Source: Lota lota
Lineage: Eukaryota; Chordata; Actinopteri; Gadiformes; Lotidae
Direction of reading: 5' to 3'
Assembly: GCA_026745465.1 (NCBI GenBank)
Contig: JACYXH010000701.1
Span: forward strand, 1 to 64,000
DNA: 64,000 bases
Shown: positions 57,705 through 64,000 of the stretch, piece after piece
Numbering within the stretch: position 1 is the first letter of the stretch
Layout: each line of letters begins with the position of its first letter
Notes under the pieces: generated by a model
The model's input: only the letters and a program-made list of their open reading frames with translations
The model's database searches: none
Told to the model about the DNA's origin: nothing
Position numbers and translations under genes: made by a program

Positions 57705-57945
57705 TGTAGGCTACGCCGTCTAGGCTTCGCCTTGTGGCCTTGTCCCGTGCTCGTACTCGTGTGCACTGAGAATGTCTCCAACTGCTGAAAGCATAGCGTG
57801 GAGGAAGAGCGCTGCCCTGCGCCACACAACATCCACGGTGCCGTGGGAAATGTGGGCGGGGCCCACGCTGATTGGCACATTGTTTACATTTTCAGTGCAT
57901 GCGAGTGTGCGCAAATAAGACGAAGCCTAGACGGCTACGCCTACA
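57705..57945. mobile_element. 241-bp MITE-like element with ~27-bp terminal inverted repeats
   Basis: Left end TGTAGGCTACGCCGTCTAGG, right end reading TGTAGGCGTAGCCGTCTAGG in reverse complement, both continuing CTTCG. No clear target duplication. Left-end copies of the same sequence occur at 18345 and 24409 in the TRIM A-type upstream regions. Confidence 0.6.
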
Positions 57946-57974
57946 ATCATATAACTAGTTATAATAACTTATTG

Positions 57975-59190
57975 TTAATTAGATGTCATTCTCCACCTGT
58001 CCACCAGATGTCCTTAGACTTGTTCCCTCACCTCACAGATCCCACCGCTCCCATGTGCGATCACTTCATCCCCCTCACCTGAGCATCCTTGTCAATCTTC
58101 CCACCTGCCCCTCATTCCCTGATCAGTCTCTCCCCATCTATACAAGTTCACTTCCTTTGCCATGTCCATTTGTTATGTTTGTCATGTCCCTTTGTCATTG
58201 TGGTCTCTCAGTTATTAGGCTTTTCCAAGGCAGTTTGTGGAACTGAGATTTTTGAGTTTTCTTTATTCAGCCTTTTGTGTTTCATTTCCCGAGTTCTAGT
58301 TTGCATTTGGATCCTAACCATTTTTGTTCCTGCTGCCCCGCCAGCGCAGGTTGCGACAGTATTTGAATATGTAAACTACTAGAGAATTACAGAAATTTGT
58401 GTACATGGAAAAATGCCCTAGCCTACTACGCCAGCTGCATGTCTATTGTTTGTAGCCACACATGCACTTTGCCTCCACATAAACTGGGTTTCCCCTTGGG
58501 ATAAGAATAGCCCAAAACACAAATGTTTATCAGATTGAAGTGGTCTAACCGGTCTAAGTCTAATAATTTCTTCTTTATTATATATTACAAGTTTTGTTTT
58601 GCAACGCTGGTGAGAATACACACTATGTCTTGAGATATCTTGTTGTTGGAGAGTAGAGGAGAGAAGGAGAGAGATGCGAGAGGAGAGAAGGAGATCAGAG
58701 TAGAGGAGTCAGATTACACGAGAAGAGAGAGATTAGAGGAGAGAATAGGAGGGAGACTGGGAGAGGAGTGTGTGTGTGTGTGTGTGTGTCTTTGCGGTGT
58801 CAATCCATTCATTCTCCCGGCTCCCTGATTGCTATTCATCCCATTCACCTGCTCTCCACCTCCACCTCATCAGCTCTGCAGCATATCTACCCCGGTTGTT
58901 CCCTCACTCATCCCCAGATCGTTGTTTCAACCACTGTGGTTAGATTCATAGCACCCGCTCCTTGACTTGTGCACTCAGGTTGATTTCTCCTGGGACCTTT
59001 TTCTGCCTGCCTGCTCATCTGCCTGCCTGCTCATCTCCCTGGCTCACTGCTCAGTTCTGTCCTCCCCCCCCCCCCCCCCCCCCCCCCCTACAACAAACCC
59101 CTTTGCATTTATTTAAATTTCCTTGTCGCTGTCTGCGTTTGGGTCCACCTCTACTGACCGTAGCAGGTTTTGGACATACAATGTTTCCCC
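57975..59190 (+). mobile_element. LTR-like remnants
   Basis: Sequences resembling decayed gypsy LTR pieces: CTCACCTGAGCATCC through CCCATCTATACAAG, and later TTGTCGCTGTCTGCGTTTGG GTCC. A poly-C run is at 59065-59088 and a short GT repeat at 58769-58788. No intact ends or coding region are seen. Confidence 0.3.
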
Positions 59191-59729
59191 CAACAGCGAC
59201 CGTATCTAAGTTGTTGACGTTTCCAGTCTGACTTCCGTAGGTATTGCGTTATTATGCAACGATACCCAGCAGCGTTTAGCACTCAGAACCGCTTTGGCGC
59301 AGCTGCCATCGCCGATGCAGTCTGGTTGGACAGCACTACCCTGAGTCACAAGATGCAGCTATTGTATGAGGTTAGAGTCTGGGAGATGAGCCTTACATAA
59401 CTACCAGTGTTAACTCAATATTAAATAACAACCATAATAGCAAATATAACCTGTGCACACAGGGAGAGGGTTGTTTTTAAGACTGTAGACAAAAATACCA
59501 GCCTCAGGCAAAGTCAAGTCAATTGTTTTTGCATAGCTCTTAATCATAGTGAAAGTGGCAAATCACCATTCAATCAGCACAGTGTCTCTAATTTTGCTCC
59601 GGCTCTCTCTTAACTCCAGAAAGAAAAAGAGAACACACATCAACACATTTGAAGTAGCCCACACAGTGCATGAATGTGCCCAAAGCCATGCTGTGAAAGT
59701 TGAAACGTCAGTGAACTGTGTGTCTGCGG
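59191..59729. other. Upstream of TRIM copy 5
   Basis: Nothing coding is recognised. 59560-59720 resembles 26040-26200 upstream of copy 3 (AGAACACACATCAACRCATT), so the duplicon includes about 500 bp upstream of the B-type promoter. Confidence 0.6.
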
Positions 59730-59852
59730 TGGCGGGGACAGGTGTTAGGGGAGGAGCCAGGTGTTAGGTGAAGAGCCAGGTGTTAGGGGCGGAGCCAGGT
59801 GTAAGGGGAGGAGCCATGTGTTGGGGGAAGAGCCAGGTGTTAGGGGCGGAGA
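59730..59852 (+). repeat. ~20-bp promoter VNTR (GGAGCCAGGTGTTAGGGG)
   Basis: About six units in the copy 5 promoter versus two to three related units (CCAGGACTTAGGGG) in copy 3. Each unit carries a GGGGCGGAG-like GC box or a variant of it. Confidence 0.85.
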
Positions 59853-59948
59853 GGAGAGGATGTCTTGTTCAGGAAATGAAACTTAAGGTTCATAGAAACC
59901 AAAGACACACGACGTGGAAGCAGTTCTCTCTTTCAGGCGAAAGATAAA
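59853..59948 (+). promoter_or_regulatory. B-type TRIM promoter with IRF element (copy 5)
   Basis: GGAAATGAAACT at 59872-59883 contains the IRF core AANNGAAA. A weak TATA-like GATAAAAC is at 59943-59950. Exon 1 ends ACAAG/GTGAGT at 59990, and the intron runs 59991-60099. Confidence 0.55.
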
Positions 59949-60101
59949 ACGCATTTTGGGACAAAAGACTACAGACTAGACCGCAACAAGGTGAGTAAAA
60001 CAACACAACTTTTGAAGGAAGTTAAAACCTCTCTTCCTGTAATGGAATAAGAACATAAATGGAATTGCTCAATACAAAAACCTTGTCATCTGTTTCTAGG
60101 A

Positions 60102-61732
60102 ATGGCCTCTGCTACTTCCTGGTCTGAAGATAACTTTTCATGTTCCATCTGTCTGGATGTGTTCAACAGCCCAGTTTCCACACCATGTGGACACAACTTC
60201 TGTAGAACCTGTATTACAAAGTTCTGGGATGGTAGAGTCCAGTACAAATGTCCTGTTTGCAACAATCTGTTCCACACAAGACCTGATCTACGGGTCAATA
60301 CCCTCTTTTCAGAGATAATTGATCAGTTTAGAAGGTCTGTACGAGTCACAGAGCAGCCTTGTGTTGAACCAGGAGAAGTTCCCTGTGACGTCTGTACTGG
60401 GACCCAGCTGAAGGCTGTGAAGTCCTGCCTAGTGTGTTTTATCTCTTACTGCCAAACCCACCTGGAGCCACATCAGAGAGTCGCAGGCCTGAAGAAACAT
60501 CGGCTGGTCGAGCCTATGGACCGTCTTGAAGACAGGATGTGTAAGAAACACGACCGACTTCTGGAGCTCTTCTGCCAGACTGAACAGGTGTGTGTGTGTC
60601 TGTGCTGCACAGTGACGGACCACAAGTCCCATCCTGTTGTACCTCTAAAGGAGGAATATGAAGTGAAGACGGCCCAGCTGGGGAAGATAGAGTCTGAAGT
60701 TCAGCAGATGATCAAGGAGAGAAAACGAAAGATTAAGGAGATCAAAGACACAGTAGAAATTAGCAAGAAAGACGCAGACAGAGAGATAGCTGATGGTGTG
60801 CAGGTCCTCACTGATCTGAAGCGATCTATTGAAAAGTGGCAGGATGATTTTAACCAAACAGTTAAAGAGAGACTGAAATCCACAGAGAAAGAAGCTGAAG
60901 ACCTCATCAAAGAGCTGGAGCAGGAAATAGAAGATCTGACCAATAGAAGCTCAGAGGTGAAGCAGCTCTCACACACTGAAGACCACCTCCACTTCCTCCA
61001 GACCTTCAGATCCCTGAAGAATCCTCCACCCACCAGGGACTGGACAACGGTGGAGGTCCGTCCTCCGTCATACGTAGGGACCTTGAGGAGATCCCTGGAT
61101 CAGCTGAAGGAGACACTGAATATAGAGATGAAGAAGCTTTGTGCTGCTGACCTGAAGAGGGTCCAGCAGTATGAAGTAGATGTGACTCTGGATCCTGAAA
61201 CAGCTCATCCAAAGCTCATCCTGTCTGAGGATTGGAAACAAGTCCATGATGGAGGTTTCAGGAAGGAACTCCCAGACAACCCTAAGAGATTTACACAGCA
61301 TCTATGTGTTCTCACAAGGCAGAGCTTCTCCTCAGGGAGATTTTACTTTGAGGTCCAGGTTAAAGACAAGACTGCATGGTGTTTAGGAGTGGCCAGAGAG
61401 TCCATCAACAGAAAAGGTGTCATCATGTTGACCCCTGAGAATGGTTACTGGACTCTTTACTTAGATACTTAGATAACGATGGGTTGGTATTTAATGATAA
61501 CCCTGATGTCCGTCTCCCTCTTAGAGCTGAGCTCCAGAAGGTGGGGGTGTTTGTTGATTATGATGAGGGTCTGGTCTCCTTCTATGATGTGGAAGCCAGG
61601 GTTCATATCTACTCTGCTACTGGCTGCACCTTTAGTGAGCCTCTCTATCCATTCCTCTCCCCAGGTCTCTATAATTATAAAGGTAGAAACTCTGCCCCCC
61701 TGATCATCTCACCTGTCAATCAAACAGACTAG
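60102..61732 (+). pseudogene. TRIM copy 5: bloodthirsty/TRIM39-like, frameshifted in SPRY
   Basis: RING (C3HC4, PCGHNFC), B-boxes, coiled coil and PRY are intact. An exact 8-bp tandem duplication (ACTTAGAT at 61459-61466 and 61467-61474) shifts the frame and stops at 61470-61472 after 456 residues. The rest of the SPRY (DNPDVRLPLRAELQ to SPVNQTD) continues in another frame to 61732. The product would lose about 85 residues of the substrate-binding domain but keep the catalytic RING. It could therefore be a pseudogene, a truncated protein or a polymorphic allele. It lies inside GABA receptor intron 2 on the same strand. Confidence 0.88.
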
Positions 61733-62149
61733 GATCTTTGTTTGATAATAAAATAATCAAACGACCAAAACCACTAATGTTGTTTCCTGCATGGGAATCT
61801 CTACTATGTTGATCTTAGAGAACTGCATTAATGTTGTACTGCTTTCATTTGACAAGAAGGAATTTCTTCGGAAAAGAACCCTGACTATTGTAAAATATAA
61901 CCCATGATACATGATTCAATTACATATGCTATATTGATCAATATCTGATTACTGCTGAATGTTTTTTTTATACATTTAACAATATGAAATTGTAAACATT
62001 TGCAGGTGCATGTTAAAAATCTCTAGTTTCTTAAACAAAACGAGTTTATTAGTTTATACTTCTGAAATATGAATGACAACAATCAAATGTTTGTACACCT
62101 TTTTATTTCAATAAAAATGTACAAAAGGTAGAATGGGGTCATTTTCTGT
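61733..62149 (+). other. 3' flank of TRIM copy 5
   Basis: Duplicon flank matching 40114-40530 and, from about 61834, positions 1-340. GATAATAAAATAATC just after the stop is a probable polyadenylation signal. Confidence 0.7.
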
Positions 62150-62305
62150 GGAATAGGTACATTCTCTACAATATGTATTCAGTAGAATAGGTACATTATC
62201 TACAATATGTATTCAGTAGAATAGGTACATTCTCAGTACAATATGTATTCAGTAGAATAGGTACATCATTTGCAATATGTATTCAGTAGAATAGGTACAT
62301 TCTCC
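62150..62305 (+). repeat. 36-bp minisatellite downstream of copy 5
   Basis: About four units of the TRIM-duplicon minisatellite. Confidence 0.85.
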
Positions 62306-62486
62306 TTACTCTCTTTCGCTCTCTCCCCCTCCTTCCCTCATTCTCTTCCCCTCCTCTCAATCTCTCCCTCCATCTCTCCTTCCCTCTCAGTGTCTCTACT
62401 CTCTCTTCACCTCTTTTCCCCTCCCTTTTTCTCTCTATCTCTCCCACCGTCTCTCTTTCCCCTCTCTCCCTCCCTCTCTCCTATAG

Positions 62487-62535
62487 TGAAGCTGACTGTC
62501 ATCGATGTCTCTGTGTCAACAGCATTGGGCCTGTG
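62487..62535 (+). pseudogene. GABA-A receptor gamma exon 3 relic, copy 10, cut by LTR
   Basis: CTCCTATAG then TGAAGCTGACTGTCATCGAT, with the 4-bp deletion, interrupted by the solo LTR. It is in the right orientation and place for exon 3 of the gene but cannot work. Confidence 0.6.
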
Positions 62536-62997
62536 CGTCACTCCGTCCACTGCCGCCACCTAGCGGCCGCCGGCTGCCACTTCTCCACGTGCTTCTGTTT
62601 ACACACACTGCCAGGAATCACCAATCTACGCTCCCTATTTCTCCACCGCGCTTCCTAGCAGCCGGCGCCAGTTCGTTGTTACTCTCCACCCGGTAGTATC
62701 TTCGTTCACACAATCCTGACTCTCGTGATTCTCTCTCTCTGCCTGTCCCTAGCTTGCCCTCTTCCTGTGTCCAGCTTCCCTCCTTATTCCGGTACCTGCT
62801 GTGACCTTGGCCTGCCCGACCACCCGCCTATCGCCCAGCCCCTGTCCGCCTGACTGTCCGCCCGCCGCCCAACTCTTGACCGCCTGACCGCGACCAGCCC
62901 AGCCCCTGTCTGCTTCCCGTGAATAAATCCCTCTGAACCCTCCTTCGTCTCTGTCTCCTGTGTCCTGCATTTGGGCCCCTCATTCCGTACTATAACA
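62536..62997 (+). mobile_element. Solo LTR (462 bp) with TSD
   Basis: CGTCACTCCG (first base mutated) to CTATAACA, flanked by CTGTG at 62531-62535 and 62998-63002. Same ancestral insertion as 13921-14390. Confidence 0.85.
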
Positions 62998-63096
62998 CTG
63001 TGTCTTCCATGTTCAGTTAAACTTCGTATCTCTCTCCCTCCCCCTCTCTCTCCCACATTCCCTCTCTCCCTCTTCCTCCCTCCCTCTTTCCTACAG

Positions 63097-63160
63097 TGAA
63101 GCTGACTGGCATCGATGTCTCTGTGTCAACAGCATTGGGCCTGTGTCTTCCAATCTAAAT
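63097..63160 (+). pseudogene. GABA-A receptor gamma exon 3 relic, copy 11
   Basis: TTTCCTACAG then TGAAGCTGACTGGCATCGAT to GGGCCTGTGTCTTCCAATC, with the 4-bp deletion. It shifts the frame if spliced to exon 2. Confidence 0.6.
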
Positions 63161-63439
63161 GTTCAGTTAAAGTTCATTTCTCTCTCCATCTCTCTGTCCC
63201 CTCTCCTCTTGTTCGTGTTTTTTATACATTTAATGATATCAAATTTCAAACGACTACAGGAAGTAGAAAATATTGACAATGTGAAGTGTTCATTTTGATA
63301 ACATAATAAAATGTTTCTAAACCTTTTTGATTTCAATTCAAATTTACAAAAGTAGAATGGGACATATTCAGTGGAAAATGAGCATTCTCTACAATATGTA
63401 TTCAGTAGAATAGCTATATTCTCAATCTGTATTATACTG

Positions 63440-63716
<277 letters not shown>

Positions 63717-63769
63717 GTTTGTAAATGGTTTTATTAAGCAGGGACTCAACAATTCCAGGAATCCTTTCC

Positions 63770-63880
63770 GTGATTTGAATCTCTAGTCCCCTGTGGCACG
63801 ACCGGTAGAGCATGGCAGTTGGTGCCACGCCCCTAGAGAACCACAGAACAGCCCGTAGTTCCAGGAAGGAATCAAATTCA
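63770..63880 (+). mobile_element. Possible tRNA-derived SINE head
   Basis: TGGCACGACCGGTAGAGCAT resembles a tRNA A-box region. No clear B box or 3' tail was found. Confidence 0.3.
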
Positions 63881-63929
63881 TAAATACGTTCATGACTTTT
63901 AATTGATAGTTCAACCAGACTTTTCTACA

Positions 63930-64000
63930 CCATTTGTAGATTGGTTTGCATTCTTTGCATTCGATGACTCCCTCTCTAGGTTAAACACCTGCTGTTGCAG
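63930..64000 (-). repeat. Inverted copy of intron-2 sequence 54365-54443
   Basis: Reverse complement reads CTGCAACAGCAGGTGTTTAA CC..., matching 54367 onward (GAGAGGGAGTCATCGAATGC). The match runs off the window end. Confidence 0.7.

Noticed and set aside
62487-63160. Functional exon 3 of the GABA receptor gene
   Set aside because: Both plus-strand copies downstream of exon 2 lack 4 bp and would shift the frame. One is also split by an LTR.

Overview
The window is vertebrate nuclear DNA, almost certainly from a teleost fish. Genes have GT-AG introns. Intron-poor TRIM (RING, B-box, coiled coil, PRY-SPRY) paralogues of the bloodthirsty/TRIM39-like type typical of fish occur in a cluster. There are eukaryotic tRNA genes with internal promoters, Ty3/gypsy-type LTRs, Rex1-like LINE debris, and very abundant CA/GT, CT/GA and minisatellite repeats. 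No operons, rRNA or CRISPR arrays are present.

Layout. (1) 1-2436: the 3' flank of a TRIM copy lying just left of the window, with minisatellites, a long CT tract and dead copies of a GABA-A receptor gamma exon. (2) 2437-18095: left arm of a very large inverted repeat. It holds a 5 kb satellite array, a tRNA-Gly, a tRNA-Asp, a solo LTR and TRIM copy 1 on the minus strand. (3) 18096-35322: spacer with TRIM copy 2 (minus; chimeric, two B30.2 regions), TRIM copy 3 (plus, intact) and a near-complete non-autonomous LTR retrotransposon (28231-31946) inserted in the copy 3 downstream flank. (4) 35323-52205: right arm, the mirror of region 2, with TRIM copy 4 (plus, intact), tRNA-Asp, tRNA-Leu, tRNA-Asp, tRNA-Gly and a 4 kb satellite array. 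(5) 53046-53690: the first two coding exons of a GABA-A receptor gamma subunit (gamma-3-like). Its second intron runs to at least the window end and contains microsatellites, LINE and MITE remnants and TRIM copy 5 (plus, broken by an 8-bp duplication).

How it fits together. The TRIM genes are predicted cytosolic E3 ubiquitin ligases, probably innate-immune. Two promoter classes are visible. Copies 1, 2 and 4 share a GC-rich TATA promoter and an upstream exon that is open and in frame with the RING exon. Copies 3 and 5 share a short promoter with an IRF-type element and GC-box repeats. The module that was copied and inverted includes a 64-68 bp exon which, when read, joins exactly in phase to exon 2 of the GABA receptor gene. 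The TRIM duplicons therefore appear to have spread with pieces of gabrg intron 2 and exon 3. Differences between the two arms (MITE insertion, VNTR expansion, tRNA duplication, a TIR element) give empty-site versus filled-site comparisons inside a single window.

All of this comes from reading the sequence by eye. Family names rest on recalled motifs, and no alignment or database search was run.
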